Assembly: GCF_010119615.1 (NCBI RefSeq)
Contig: NZ_QOVG01000004.1
Span: 1 to 64,000, forward strand
Direction: 5' to 3'
DNA from: Pseudoxanthomonas gei
Lineage (GTDB): Bacteria; Pseudomonadota; Gammaproteobacteria; Xanthomonadales; Xanthomonadaceae
Length of the DNA stretch: 64,000 nucleotides
Both the position numbers and the translations under genes were made by a program. This document shows, in pieces, positions 26,750-36,122 of this stretch (its first letter is position 1; every line of letters starts with the position of its first letter). Under the pieces are notes generated by a model. It worked only from the letters and a program-made list of their open reading frames with translations. It did not search any database and was not told the origin of the DNA.

Positions 26750-27202
26750 CTATGGTGCCATTGCCAGCGCGTGCCGCGAAGCTTGCAGGCTGCCAGCGGC
26801 CAGACGGAGTTCACGTCGACGGCCGGCCGGCAGCGTGTCGGGCCACCAGCACAGGCGCACGCGCCTGCCGTCCCTGCCCTTCCACGAGACGAAGGCAAGG
26901 GGTCCACGCCACTGCACGTCAACCGCTTCCACGGGCATGCCATCCACCATTGCGGGGAGTTCGGTGCCGGGAAACATCAGCGAACGGGCCGGTGAACGCC
27001 ACTCATGCCGTGCCAGCTGTGCGGCGTGCAGTATTACCGCGATGCTCAGCATCCAGGCCGGGGCCCGGGGCAGGTCCGAGGCCATTATCGAAAACGTGGC
27101 GAGCAGGCCCAACAACAGCAAGGTGCCTACCAGCCAGCGAGAAGGTCGCCACTCAAGGCGGCAGCTGACGGATCCGCTGGATGAGTGATGCGAGTGCGGC
27201 AT
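26750..27202 (-). CDS. ygfX: YgfX-like membrane protein
   Basis: This 150-residue protein has a short N-terminal part, two adjacent membrane helices (about 18-58) and a C-terminal beta-rich domain ([14 protein letters not shown]). The position directly after sdhE matches the ygfY-ygfX (sdhE-cptA) gene pair of enterobacteria. There YgfX has been reported both as a toxin-like inhibitor of cytoskeletal proteins and as an SdhE partner, and the role here is inferred from context. With the ATG at 27202 it overlaps sdhE by 50 bases; no better start codon is visible. Confidence 0.72.
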   Translation of the reverse strand: MPHSHHSSSGSVSCRLEWRPSRWLVGTLLLLGLLATFSIMASDLPRAPAWMLSIAVILHAAQLARHEWRSPARSLMFPGTELPAMVDGMPVEAVDVQWRGPLAFVSWKGRDGRRVRLCWWPDTLPAGRRRELRLAAGSLQASRHALAMAP

Positions 27203-27407
27203 CGGGACAATCCTCGTAGCCCATGAACCAGCGCCAGAGCTTATCGTCCTCGCAATCGAGCAGGCGTAGGAAAACCCCGCGCTCTTCCCCGGAGGCATTC
27301 GCCCATTCCCTGTCCACGTAGCGTCCGAACAGCTGGTCCAGCTCGCGCATCCCGCGGCGGCAGCGCCAGCGGATGCGCTTGAGTTCGACTTCCCCGGTAC
27401 CGTTCAT
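27153..27407 (-). CDS. sdhE: Succinate dehydrogenase flavinylation factor
   Basis: This 84-residue helical protein of the YgfY/SDH5 family promotes covalent FAD attachment to SdhA. The diagnostic RGxxE motif is present (R18-G19-M-R-E22 in CRRGMRELD), followed by LDxLFGRY-like and [11 protein letters not shown] sequences. It lies downstream of sdhB, separated by one gene whose stop overlaps the sdhE start (ATGA), so it belongs to the sdh transcription unit. Confidence 0.93.
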   Translation of the reverse strand: MNGTGEVELKRIRWRCRRGMRELDQLFGRYVDREWANASGEERGVFLRLLDCEDDKLWRWFMGYEDCPDAALASLIQRIRQLPP

Positions 27408-28390
27408 GGCGCCCCGACCCCCGCGATGCCGGTAGCGCCCACTTCGGCCCGTCGCTTGTAGAAGCGCAGGATGGTTCCCGCCGCGTCGGCCACCAGAACC
27501 CGTCCCCAAGCGTCGGCATACCAGTTGAAATGGGTACTGACCCGGTAGGTGACGTGGATGTCGAGGCGCGTTCCGGTTGCCACGGGAGTCAATCGATAGG
27601 AGGTGTCGACCAGGTCGAAATACTTGCCTCCGATGACTACGTGCTCGTCCAGCGCGTCGGGGGGGATGGCCCCGGCTGGAAACGAGTAGGACCAGCGTAT
27701 GAAGCGGTTTTCCTGCCAGTCCAGGATGGGTTCGTCGAAACGCACGCCCTTCTCCCAACTGAGTTTCCTGACCCTACCCTGCTCGGTTTCAGTGGTGCGC
27801 GCGGAGATTGGATAAGGCAACCCCATACGGTACGCGAGACCTTCGCGCATCTCGGCCGGGCGGATATCTTCGGCACGGTTGATCAGCTTCCAAACCGCCT
27901 CGGGGGAGGCGGCGATCATGATCGTGGCATCAGCGGCCTGCAACGCCTGCGGCAATGGCTGGTCGCGCTCCCACGATCCGGCCAGCAGGGGCAGCAGCAG
28001 CAACGAACCGAGCACCGAGGAAGATGGGCGGTAGAACCTGGACACCAGCCACATCACCAGGCCTCCGAGCGAAGCCAATGCAAGGAACAGAGGCAGTGCC
28101 ATGGCGATGCAGATGCTGCCCTCGATGAGCAATACGGCGGCACCGCCGACGAACATGAGGATCGAGACCCAAGGTGCAATGATGGCGTAGCCCACGCTGC
28201 GCTGGCGCCCGCCGGAGAAGTGCACCGTCAGCGCACCCACCAATGGCGGCACCAGACACAGGAACGACCACAGCATCGCCTGGCTGGCGGTATTGCTGAT
28301 TTCAGCCGAGCCGAAAAACGGCAGGCCGAAGGCGAGCCGCATCAGCAAGCCATAGCCAGCGCCTGCCGCAAAGACATAACGCTTCTTCAT
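27404..28390 (-). CDS. Membrane protein with C-terminal SRPBCC (START-like) domain
   Basis: This 328-residue protein has about four to five N-terminal membrane helices (residues 1-150; for example [17 protein letters not shown] and LLLLPLLAG). A soluble region follows that looks like the SRPBCC/polyketide-cyclase fold, starting [21 protein letters not shown] and ending [26 protein letters not shown] domains bind hydrophobic ligands, so a lipid or quinone is possible but not shown. The start at 28390 was chosen over a longer proline-rich frame. It sits between sdhB and sdhE and overlaps sdhE by four bases, an unexpected insert in the usual order. Confidence 0.75.
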   Translation of the reverse strand: MKKRYVFAAGAGYGLLMRLAFGLPFFGSAEISNTASQAMLWSFLCLVPPLVGALTVHFSGGRQRSVGYAIIAPWVSILMFVGGAAVLLIEGSICIAMALPLFLALASLGGLVMWLVSRFYRPSSSVLGSLLLLPLLAGSWERDQPLPQALQAADATIMIAASPEAVWKLINRAEDIRPAEMREGLAYRMGLPYPISARTTETEQGRVRKLSWEKGVRFDEPILDWQENRFIRWSYSFPAGAIPPDALDEHVVIGGKYFDLVDTSYRLTPVATGTRLDIHVTYRVSTHFNWYADAWGRVLVADAAGTILRFYKRRAEVGATGIAGVGAP

Positions 28391-28458
28391 CCCGCTGCCA
28401 AACGAGGCTGGCGGTGGACCGCCTGCCCTCGCCCGGTCGGGAGCTGGTGGCGCCTGCA

Positions 28459-29241
28459 TCAGCCGCGGCGGGCCAGCATCAGCTTCTTGATTTCCGCGAT
28501 CGCCAGCGCCGGATTCAATCCCTTCGGGCAGGTACGCGCGCAGTTCATGATGGTGTGGCAGCGGTACAGGCGGAACGGGTCTTCCAGGTCATCCAGGCGC
28601 GCGCCGGTGTTCTCGTCGCGGGAATCGACGATCCAGCGGTAGGCCTGCAGCAGGATGGCCGGCCCAAGGTAGCGTTCGCCGTTCCACCAGTAGCTGGGGC
28701 ATGAGGTCGAACAGCACGCACACAGGATGCATTCGTAGAGGCCGTCGAGCTGCTTGCGGTCTTCCGGCGACTGCAGGCGCTCGCGGTCTGGCGGCGGCGC
28801 GGACTGGGTCTGCATCCACGGCTTGATCGAGGCGTACTGCGCATAGAAATGGGTGAGGTCCGGGACCAGGTCCTTGACCACTTCCATGTGCGGCAACGGG
28901 TAGATCGGCACCTCGTTTTTCTTGCAGTCGCTGATCGCGCGCGTGCAGGCCAGCGTGTTGGTGCCGTCGATGTTCATTGCGCAGGAGCCGCAGATGCCTT
29001 CGCGGCAGGACCGGCGGAAGGTCAGCGTGGGGTCGATCTCGTTCTTGATCTTGATCAGCGCGTCCAGCACCATCGGCCCGCATGAATCCAGGTCGACCTC
29101 GTAGGTGTCGGTGCGCGGGTTCTGGTCGTCGTCCGGGCTCCAGCGGTAGACCTTGAAGGTGCGCGGGTTCTTTGCACCCTGGGCGGGGAAATGCCTGCCC
29201 TTGGTGACGCGTGAGTTCTTCGGGAGCGAAAATTCAGCCAT
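28459..29241 (-). CDS. sdhB: Succinate dehydrogenase iron-sulfur subunit
   Basis: This 260-residue electron-transfer subunit carries cysteines for all three clusters: [2Fe-2S] C79, C84, C87 and C99 (CREGICGSC); [4Fe-4S] in CILCACC (from C171); and [3Fe-4S]/[4Fe-4S] partners C228, C234 and C238 ([10 protein letters not shown]). It passes electrons from the flavin of SdhA to quinone at SdhCD. It is last of the four structural genes and is separated from sdhA by 114 bases containing an imperfect palindrome. Confidence 0.96.
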   Translation of the reverse strand: MAEFSLPKNSRVTKGRHFPAQGAKNPRTFKVYRWSPDDDQNPRTDTYEVDLDSCGPMVLDALIKIKNEIDPTLTFRRSCREGICGSCAMNIDGTNTLACTRAISDCKKNEVPIYPLPHMEVVKDLVPDLTHFYAQYASIKPWMQTQSAPPPDRERLQSPEDRKQLDGLYECILCACCSTSCPSYWWNGERYLGPAILLQAYRWIVDSRDENTGARLDDLEDPFRLYRCHTIMNCARTCPKGLNPALAIAEIKKLMLARRG

Positions 29242-29252
29242 GTCTCAGATCC

Positions 29253-29352
29253 GTGAATAGCGAACGGCAAATAGGAAAGTGTGGGAACCGGAATGCGAAC
29301 GGAAGCGGGCCTGGCCGCTCCAGCAGTTCCCTATTCTCGATTCACTATTCAC
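29253..29352. repeat. Imperfect inverted repeat between sdhA and sdhB
   Basis: The arms 29253-29278 (GTGAATAGCGAACGGCAAAT...) and 29327-29352 (inverse: GTGAATAGTGAATCGAGAAT...) can pair around a GC-rich centre of 48 bases. It fills nearly the whole gap between the two genes. It may be a dispersed GAATAG-type element, and in the mRNA it would form a large hairpin inside the operon. Confidence 0.6.
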
Positions 29353-29355
29353 TGC

Positions 29356-31149
29356 TTAGTAAACGCGTGGCTTCGGCGGCACCACGTCCACGTCCTTGCT
29401 CAACGTGTACATGTGCACCGGTCGGAAATCGAAACTGCACTGGCCCTTCTCGTCTACGTTGACCAGCGTGTGCTTCTGCCAGTTGACGTCGTCGCGGTCG
29501 GGGAAGTCCTCGTGCGCATGCGCGCCGCGGCTTTCGTGGCGCTGTTCCGCGGAATTGATGGTGGCCACCGCGTTGAGCAGCAGGTTGTGCAGCTCGTAGG
29601 TTTCCAGCAGGTCGGAGTTCCACACCAGCGAACGGTCCGAGACCTTGACGTCTTCGAACGAGTTGAAGATGTCGGCCATCTTGTCGCAGCCTTCCTTCAG
29701 CGTCTTGGAGGTGCGGAACACCGCCGCGTCGCTCTGCATGGTGGCCTGCATGTTGTCGCGGATCACCGCCGTCGGCGTATCGCCGCTGGCATTGCGCAGC
29801 TTGTCCAGGTGCGACAGCGCCTTGTCGCAGACATCATCGGCCAGCCTGCTGTGCGGGCCGCCGATCTTGATGGTCTCGGCACAACGGTTGGCCACCGCGC
29901 GCCCGAACACCACCAGGTCCAGCAGCGAGTTCGAACCCAGGCGGTTGGCGCCATGCACCGACACGCAGGCCGCTTCGCCAATGGCGTAGAGCCCGGGCAC
30001 CACCGCATCGGGGTTGTCGCCGACCTTGCGCACCACTTCACCGTGGTAGTTGGTCGGGATGCCGCCCATGTTGTAGTGCACGGTGGGGATGACCGGAATC
30101 GGCTGGGTGGCAACGTCAACCCCGGCGAAGATGCGCGCGCTCTCGGCAATGCCGGGCAGCTTCTCGTGGATGACTTCCGGCCCGAGGTGGGTCAGGTCGA
30201 GCAGGATGTGGTCCTTCTTTTCGCCCACGCCGCGGCCCTCGCGGATCTCGATGGTCATCGACCGCGACACCACGTCGCGCGACGCCAGATCCTTGTAGTG
30301 CGGCGCATAGCGCTCCATGAAGCGCTCGCCGTTGCTGTTGCGCAGGATGCCGCCTTCGCCGCGCACGCCCTCGGTGATCAGGCAGCCGGCGCCATAGATG
30401 CCGGTGGGATGGAACTGCACGAACTCCATGTCCTGCATCGGCAGGCCGGCGCGCAGCGCAAGGCCACCGCCATCGCCGGTGCAGGTATGGGCGGAAGTCG
30501 CGCTGAAATAGGCACGGCCATAGCCGCCGGTGGCCAGCACCACGCCCTGGGCGCGGAACAGGTGCAACGATCCCTCGGCCATGTCGAGGGCCAGTACGCC
30601 CTTGCACGCGCCTTCCTCGTCGAAGATCAGGTCCAGGGCGAAGTACTCGATCATGAAACGCGCGTCGTGCTTCAGCGACTGCTGGTACAGCGTGTGCAGC
30701 ATGGCGTGGCCGGTGCGGTCGGCCGCGGCGCAGGTGCGCTGGGCGGGCGGGCCTTCGCCGTACTTGGTGGTCATGCCACCGAAGGGGCGCTGGTAGATCT
30801 TGCCTTCCTCGGTACGGCTGAAAGGCACGCCGTAATGTTCCAGTTCGACAATCGCCGGGATCGCCTCGCGGCACATGTACTCGATCGCGTCCTGGTCGCC
30901 CAGCCAGTCCGAGCCCTTGATGGTGTCGTAGAAGTGGTAGCGCCAGTCGTCCTCGCCCATGTTGCCGAGGGCAGCCGATATGCCACCCTGGGCGGCGACG
31001 GTATGCGAACGCGTCGGGAACACCTTGGTCAGGCACACCGTCTGCAATCCTTTGGCGGCGAGGCCGAAGGTGGCGCGCAAGCCGGCGCCGCCGGCGCCGA
31101 CCACGACCATGTCGTACTTGTGTTCGGTGATCTTGTAAGCCGAAGTCAT
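29356..31149 (-). CDS. sdhA: Succinate dehydrogenase flavoprotein subunit
   Basis: This 597-residue catalytic subunit oxidises succinate to fumarate in the TCA cycle and respiratory chain. It has an N-terminal dinucleotide-binding motif [11 protein letters not shown], the covalent FAD histidine H49 in [10 protein letters not shown], the active-site region HPTGIYGAG and [12 protein letters not shown], and a C-terminal domain ending [10 protein letters not shown]. The start at 31149 lies two bases after the sdhD stop. Longer open frames upstream run through sdhD in another frame. Confidence 0.97.
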   Translation of the reverse strand: MTSAYKITEHKYDMVVVGAGGAGLRATFGLAAKGLQTVCLTKVFPTRSHTVAAQGGISAALGNMGEDDWRYHFYDTIKGSDWLGDQDAIEYMCREAIPAIVELEHYGVPFSRTEEGKIYQRPFGGMTTKYGEGPPAQRTCAAADRTGHAMLHTLYQQSLKHDARFMIEYFALDLIFDEEGACKGVLALDMAEGSLHLFRAQGVVLATGGYGRAYFSATSAHTCTGDGGGLALRAGLPMQDMEFVQFHPTGIYGAGCLITEGVRGEGGILRNSNGERFMERYAPHYKDLASRDVVSRSMTIEIREGRGVGEKKDHILLDLTHLGPEVIHEKLPGIAESARIFAGVDVATQPIPVIPTVHYNMGGIPTNYHGEVVRKVGDNPDAVVPGLYAIGEAACVSVHGANRLGSNSLLDLVVFGRAVANRCAETIKIGGPHSRLADDVCDKALSHLDKLRNASGDTPTAVIRDNMQATMQSDAAVFRTSKTLKEGCDKMADIFNSFEDVKVSDRSLVWNSDLLETYELHNLLLNAVATINSAEQRHESRGAHAHEDFPDRDDVNWQKHTLVNVDEKGQCSFDFRPVHMYTLSKDVDVVPPKPRVY

Positions 31150-31151
31150 GT

Positions 31152-31538
31152 TCAATTTCCCAACGCGATGAGGACCACGGCAAAAGCGCTGGCCAGCGCG
31201 CCGAGAATGCAGACGAAACGGACCACTACCTGGAAAAACAGCGCCACGCCGTGGCTGTGCACGTAGTCCTCGATGATCACCTGCATGCCGAGCTGGGCGT
31301 GCCAGAACATCGCGACCAGGAAGGCGATCAGCAAGGTCGCATTCCAGGGCTTGGCCACGGCGTCGCTGGCGGTCAGGTAATCGGCCTGCATCAGGTCGAT
31401 GACGAAGTACAGGAACCAGCAGGCCAGCACGACCAGCGCAATGGCGGTCAGGCGCTGGACGATGAAATGGTGCGTGCCCTCCTTCGCCGAGCCCAGGCCG
31501 CGCACGTCTTTCAACGGGGTACGGTAACGATGGCTCAC
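31152..31538 (-). CDS. sdhD: Succinate dehydrogenase membrane anchor subunit
   Basis: This 128-residue protein has three membrane helices (about 28-50, 64-86 and 98-125) and the conserved [14 protein letters not shown] beginning. The [15 protein letters not shown] region contains the histidine expected to be near heme b and the quinone site. It overlaps sdhC by four bases and precedes sdhA by two. Confidence 0.93.
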   Translation of the reverse strand: MSHRYRTPLKDVRGLGSAKEGTHHFIVQRLTAIALVVLACWFLYFVIDLMQADYLTASDAVAKPWNATLLIAFLVAMFWHAQLGMQVIIEDYVHSHGVALFFQVVVRFVCILGALASAFAVVLIALGN

Positions 31539-31930
31539 AGCCAGCCTCCACGCGCGGCGACCGCGCTCCAGATGACGCCGGTCAGCACCAGGCTGCCGAT
31601 TACCGACAGCCAGCCGTTACGGATGAAAGCGGGAATGCTGAAACCGAACCCTGCGTCCTGCGCCAGGTGGCGTATGCCATTGAGCAGGTGGTAGGCGAAG
31701 GCCCAGGTCCACCCGAACAGCACTGCCAGGCCCAGCCATGAGCCGGCCAGCCGGCGCACGCAGTCCCAGGCTTCCGGGCCGGTGGCCATGGCCAGCATTG
31801 CCGCTGCGATGAGCAGCGCGCCGACGGTGAGGATGATTCCGGTAGCCCGATGGATGATCGAAGTCATCATCTGGATCTGCCAGCGGTACACCTGCAGGTG
31901 TGGTGAAAGCGGACGTTGTCTGGTCGCCAT
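31535..31930 (-). CDS. sdhC: Succinate dehydrogenase cytochrome b556 subunit
   Basis: This 131-residue protein begins [12 protein letters not shown], the family signature. It has the [11 protein letters not shown] motif with the quinone-site Ser/Arg, three helices and the heme-ligand histidine in [17 protein letters not shown]. It is the first structural gene of sdhCDAB, 80 bases after a small SDHAF4-like gene on the same strand. Confidence 0.95.
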   Translation of the reverse strand: MATRQRPLSPHLQVYRWQIQMMTSIIHRATGIILTVGALLIAAAMLAMATGPEAWDCVRRLAGSWLGLAVLFGWTWAFAYHLLNGIRHLAQDAGFGFSIPAFIRNGWLSVIGSLVLTGVIWSAVAARGGWL

Positions 31931-32010
31931 TCGCTGGGCTCGTTATCTCGGCTGGGCGGTCTTCCGTGGGACCGCGTTGGCTGGGCAGGCGTTGTTCGAT
32001 GACCTGTGGG

Positions 32011-32181
32011 TCAGAAATCGATGCAGCGTCCGTTTTTTTCCCAATCCCCATAACGCGTCGGCTCGGGACCGTCGCGACCACCGATCTCTTTCGGTGCCAC
32101 TGCTTCCGGCTCCACAGATTCCCTCGCAGGCTGCTGTGTTCCGGGTACAGGATCGGGAATGGAAGGGGTTTGGCCTATCAT
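32011..32181 (-). CDS. SDHAF4/DUF1674-like succinate dehydrogenase assembly mini-protein
   Basis: This 56-residue protein ends with the DUF1674 signature EIGGRDGPEPTRYGDWEKNG and a terminal IDF. The same family in eukaryotes (SDHAF4) binds flavinylated SdhA and protects it before assembly. The protein is soluble and proline-rich at its N-terminus. The position directly upstream of sdhC supports the role. The ATG at 32181 was chosen because upstream codons in the frame lie in the divergent ygfZ gene. Confidence 0.82.
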   Translation of the reverse strand: MIGQTPSIPDPVPGTQQPARESVEPEAVAPKEIGGRDGPEPTRYGDWEKNGRCIDF

Positions 32182-32219
32182 GCTGTTCTCGCAATCCGCA
32201 AATTTTAGTCCTCCCCCCC

Positions 32220-33086
32220 TTGCCTGACAACCTGCCAGCCACTTCGTCGCCCTTTCTTCCCCTGTCCGACCATGCCCTGGTCGCACTGGATGGGCCCGAC
32301 GCAATTGCGTTTGCACAGGCGCAATTCGCCAATGACGTCAGCGGCCTGGCCGATCTCCACTGGCAATGGAACACGTGGCTTACGCCAAAAGGGCGGGTTA
32401 TCGCGGTGTTTGCGTTGCTCAGGCTGGCGGCCGACAGGATCCTGCTGGTGCTGCCGGATACTGCCGCGGCGGAGCTGGCCACGGAGTTGCAGCGCTACGT
32501 GTTTCGACGAAAGTTGAAGATCACCGCGCGCGCGGACCTGCAGGTCGGCGGGGCGTTCGTGAAGTCCGGTAGGGCCGGAAATGCGCGAATCGGGATGAGT
32601 GGCGACACCATTGAGCTGGATTATGGCGATGAGGCAGTGGCCCGTACCCTTGTGATAGTGCAGTCGCCACTGCTTGCCTTAGATGCCGGCTTCGAACGGC
32701 GCTGGTTTGCCTCCGATCTCCAGGCAGGCCTGCCGCGCCTGCCTGCGCAACAGCGCGAGCAATGGACGCCGCAGCAGCTCTCGCTGGACCGCCTGCAGGC
32801 CTTCAGTGTGAAGAAAGGCTGCTATCCGGGCCAGGAAATCGTTGCCCGCACCCATTTCCTGGGCAAGGCCAAGCGCGGTATCGCGCTGTTCGAAGCCGAC
32901 GCGTCGGTTGAAGCAGGCATGGACGTGGGTGATGGTGAACGCACGGTCGGCAGCATCATCAGCGTGGTCCAGGACCAGACGACGCTGGCCCTGGCGGTCC
33001 TGCCACTGGATCGTTCCGCGGCACCCCTGCACGCGGGCGCCGCCGTCCTTCGCGGAATTCCTTTGCGGGATGGCCTGGTGCGCTGA
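32220..33086 (+). CDS. ygfZ: tRNA-modifying/iron-sulfur maintenance protein YgfZ
   Basis: This 288-residue folate-binding-like protein (GcvT fold) is involved in iron-sulfur enzyme assembly or repair. The defining KGCYPGQEIVARTH motif is present near residues 200-213. No ATG is available before the conserved region: the frame begins at a TTG (32220, giving PDNLPATSSP), 38 bases from the divergent SDHAF4-like gene, and this start is uncertain. Divergence from the sdh genes suggests shared control of iron-sulfur enzyme assembly. Confidence 0.85.
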   Translation: MPDNLPATSSPFLPLSDHALVALDGPDAIAFAQAQFANDVSGLADLHWQWNTWLTPKGRVIAVFALLRLAADRILLVLPDTAAAELATELQRYVFRRKLKITARADLQVGGAFVKSGRAGNARIGMSGDTIELDYGDEAVARTLVIVQSPLLALDAGFERRWFASDLQAGLPRLPAQQREQWTPQQLSLDRLQAFSVKKGCYPGQEIVARTHFLGKAKRGIALFEADASVEAGMDVGDGERTVGSIISVVQDQTTLALAVLPLDRSAAPLHAGAAVLRGIPLRDGLVR

Positions 33087-33184
33087 GACGCCTTGCGCGT
33101 GCGTTCGGGCGACTCCAGTGCCACGTTCCGATGGAACGAATCAGTCGCGACTTATCCCGCTGACGCCTTTTCGGTACCGCGGGC

Positions 33185-33742
33185 TCACGCTCCCAGCGTC
33201 CTGATCAGCCAGGTCGAATAGCCGTCGACGAACCGCTGCAGGAATTTCTGCGTGCGTTCGTTGTCGATGCGCCCCTCCCCGTCGATCAGGCCTTCCTGGT
33301 ACTGCACCGTGACCTCGGGTTGCGGCATGGCCAGCACATCCAGCCCGACCAGCACGTTGCGCAAATGCTGCTGCGCCAGCGCCGTGCCACGCGCACCTGG
33401 CGAAGTTCCTATGACCGCAGCCGGCTTGCCCCCGAAGGAGTTGCTGCCTGAAGGTCTTGAACCCACATCGATCGCGTTCTTGAGCACGCCCGGTATGGAA
33501 CGATTGTATTCGGGAGTGACGAAGAGCAACGCGTCCGCTGCTTCGACCTGCTGCTTGAAATGGAGGCCTGGCGCCGGGAAGTCGCCGTCGAAATCCTGGT
33601 TATAGAGCGGCAGTCCGGAAATTTCGACCCGCTGCAGCGCGAAGCGGTCGGCAAACATGCCGCTGACCGCCAGCGCCAGCTTCTTGTTGATCGACTCCTT
33701 GCGCAGGCTGCCGACGATCACCGCGATCCTGATCTGACTCAT
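33185..33742 (-). CDS. NADPH-dependent FMN reductase
   Basis: This 185-residue flavodoxin-like protein has the N-terminal phosphate-binding VGSLRKESINKKLA segment and the family motif LLFVTPEYNRSIPGVLKNAIDV. It resembles ChrR/ArsH-like quinone, azo or chromate reductases; the physiological substrate is unknown. It is 80 bases upstream of the 2-oxoacid dehydrogenase stop region on the same strand but probably has its own promoter. There is no membrane segment. Confidence 0.9.
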   Translation of the reverse strand: MSQIRIAVIVGSLRKESINKKLALAVSGMFADRFALQRVEISGLPLYNQDFDGDFPAPGLHFKQQVEAADALLFVTPEYNRSIPGVLKNAIDVGSRPSGSNSFGGKPAAVIGTSPGARGTALAQQHLRNVLVGLDVLAMPQPEVTVQYQEGLIDGEGRIDNERTQKFLQRFVDGYSTWLIRTLGA

Positions 33743-33823
33743 GCATTTCTCCTAGTGGGCAATCGCTTGCGCGCAGTCGATATTAGCCACGAATGTGCAG
33801 GGATGCCGTGCAGGCAGCGAAGA

Positions 33824-36109
33824 TCAGGCCAGGCGCCCGGCCGCCTGCACGATATCCGCCTCGCCCGGCAGGACCAGCAGGGCAGCCCCGGCAAGCGGCG
33901 TGTAGGTATCAACCCCCACGACACGCTGGAACGGCCGGCCGCCGAAGCCGGCTTCGGCGATGGCGGTGATGACGCCCTCGCCCACGCCGGCCGAATGACG
34001 GCCTTCATCGACGATCAGGATGCGCCTGGCCGAGCGGGCCTGTTCGGCGATGTACTGCTCATTCAAAGGCACCAGCCAGCGCAGGTCGACCACCCGCACC
34101 TTCCAGCCATGCACGGCTTCGATGTCGCGGCCGGCACGCAGGCTCATCGGCACGCCGTTGCCGTAGGTGAAGATCACCAGGTCATCGGCTTCCGGGCTGT
34201 AGACGCGGCCTTCGCCCAGGACCATCGCCTGCTCCGGTGGCGGATAGGTGGTCAGCCAGCCTCCATCCCCGGCTTCGTACAGATCCTTGGTCATGTACAG
34301 GGCAATGGGCTCCAGGAAGATGCTGACCCGTCCATCCACCTTGGCCAGTGCGGCAAGCGTGCGCAGCATGGTGGCGGCATCGTCGCCCCGCGAAGGACAA
34401 CCGACCACCAGGCCGGGAATATCGCGAAGCGCGGTGATCGAATTGTCGTTGTGGAAATGACCACCGAATCCGCGCTGGTAGCCCAGTCCGGCCATGCGCA
34501 CCACCATGGGATTGCGGTACTGGTCGTTCGAAAAGAACTGCAGCGATGCCGCCTCGCCGCGGAGCTGGTCGCAGGCGTTATGGAAATAGGCCAGGTACTG
34601 GATTTCGGGAACCGGCAGCATGCCGAGGTTGGCATAGCCCTGGGCCAGGCCAAGGATTATGGTCTCGTCAAGCAGGGTATTGAACACGCGGCTGTTCTTG
34701 AACGCCTTGTGCAGGCCCTTGGTCACCGTGTACACGCCGCCCTTCTGGGCGACGTCCTCGCCGAACAGCAGGGCTTCGGGATATTTGCAGAACAGGTCAT
34801 GCAGCGCGTTGTTGATCTGGATCGCCAGATGCCGCGGCGGCTGCGCTTCAGGCAGTTTCTCAGCGCTGCCGAAAACCTGCAGGCGCTTGTCTTCGTTGCC
34901 GATGCGCGTGGCTTCGGCCATGACTTTTTCCGGCGAGTACGGCGCCAGCGGGGCGATCACGTCGTCCAGACTGGTCAACTTGGGCGTCCTGTCGGCGGCA
35001 TCGGCGGCGGCGAAGCACTTGACGCGGATCTGTTCGTACAGCGCCAGCAGGCTGTCCTTCGAATACAGTCCCGATTCCAGCGCGATGGCCGCCGAACGCA
35101 GCAAGGGATCGCCCGCCTCCACTGCCACCAGCTCTTCGATGGGGCGCCATTCGATTTCGAAATCGGTACCCGCGTGGCCCATGATGCGCGTGGTGCGCAG
35201 ATGCAGGAAAGTAGGACGGCGGCTGCGTCGGCAGTGTTCCACCGCCGCCTGCACCTGCCCATAGCCGGTCGCCAGATCCAGGCCGTCGGCGTAAAAGTAG
35301 TCCAGGTCTTCGCGCCTGGAGAAATTGCGCTCGATCCAGCCTCCCGGCGTCTTCACCGAGATGCCGATCCCGTTGTCCTCGCACACGAACAGCACCGGCG
35401 CCGGCAGCTTCTGATAGCTGGTCCAGGCCGCGGCGTTGAATGCGGTCTGCGCGGTGGCGTGGTTGCTGGAGGCATCGCCGAAGGAGCAGATGACGATGCT
35501 GTCCTCGGGAATGGGCGAAGCATGGCCGATGCGCCTGGCCTGTTCGATCGCCACCGCCGTGCCCAGCGCCTTGGGCAGGTGGGAAGCAATGGTGGAAGTC
35601 TGCGGCAGCACCCACAACGGTTTGGAACCCCAGACCTTGTGGCGGCCACCCGACGCGGGATCTTCGGAACTTGCGGCAAACGAAAGCGCCGAATCCATGA
35701 TCGGGTCACGCGGTTTGCCATCTGTGCCAGGCAGCTTGCGGAAGCGTTCGGCCATGAACGCACCGCTGCGGTAATGCAGGAACGCCGGATCGGTATGCCG
35801 GGTCAGGCGCGCGACCATGGCGTTGCCTTCATGGCCGGAACTGCCGATGGTGTAGAAGACCTTGTTCTGCACGCGCAGCACGCGCGCCATCAGGTCCAGG
35901 TGGCGCGAGATCAGCTGCGATTCCAGCAGCTCGACGAAGGAGTGTGCATCCAGCGCACTGCCCTCGATCACTGCCTCGCCCGGTGCCGGCCTGGCCACTG
36001 TCCTGCCATTCCATTCGCGCACGAACTCGATGAAATTCTGGTCGCAGATCTCTGCGCGGTTGAGTCCCTTCATGCGGGCGGGAATGGGTGGTGTTGCAGC
36101 AGATGACAT
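33824..36109 (-). CDS. Fused alpha-beta E1 of a 2-oxoacid dehydrogenase complex
   Basis: This 761-residue thiamine-diphosphate enzyme contains an E1 alpha part (about 60-390) with the cofactor motif GDASSNHATAQTAFNAA...N and an E1 beta part (about 425-760) with LLFGEDVAQKGGVY, YPPPEQAMVLG and LRWLVPLN. Branched-chain 2-oxoacid or pyruvate dehydrogenases usually split these parts into two genes. Substrate is uncertain: branched-chain 2-oxoacids are favoured by the E1 beta features. No E2 or E3 gene lies beside it. The start at 36109 has a GGAAAAG ribosome site. Confidence 0.85.
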   Translation of the reverse strand: MSSAATPPIPARMKGLNRAEICDQNFIEFVREWNGRTVARPAPGEAVIEGSALDAHSFVELLESQLISRHLDLMARVLRVQNKVFYTIGSSGHEGNAMVARLTRHTDPAFLHYRSGAFMAERFRKLPGTDGKPRDPIMDSALSFAASSEDPASGGRHKVWGSKPLWVLPQTSTIASHLPKALGTAVAIEQARRIGHASPIPEDSIVICSFGDASSNHATAQTAFNAAAWTSYQKLPAPVLFVCEDNGIGISVKTPGGWIERNFSRREDLDYFYADGLDLATGYGQVQAAVEHCRRSRRPTFLHLRTTRIMGHAGTDFEIEWRPIEELVAVEAGDPLLRSAAIALESGLYSKDSLLALYEQIRVKCFAAADAADRTPKLTSLDDVIAPLAPYSPEKVMAEATRIGNEDKRLQVFGSAEKLPEAQPPRHLAIQINNALHDLFCKYPEALLFGEDVAQKGGVYTVTKGLHKAFKNSRVFNTLLDETIILGLAQGYANLGMLPVPEIQYLAYFHNACDQLRGEAASLQFFSNDQYRNPMVVRMAGLGYQRGFGGHFHNDNSITALRDIPGLVVGCPSRGDDAATMLRTLAALAKVDGRVSIFLEPIALYMTKDLYEAGDGGWLTTYPPPEQAMVLGEGRVYSPEADDLVIFTYGNGVPMSLRAGRDIEAVHGWKVRVVDLRWLVPLNEQYIAEQARSARRILIVDEGRHSAGVGEGVITAIAEAGFGGRPFQRVVGVDTYTPLAGAALLVLPGEADIVQAAGRLA

Positions 36110-36122
36110 TCGTTCTTTTCCG

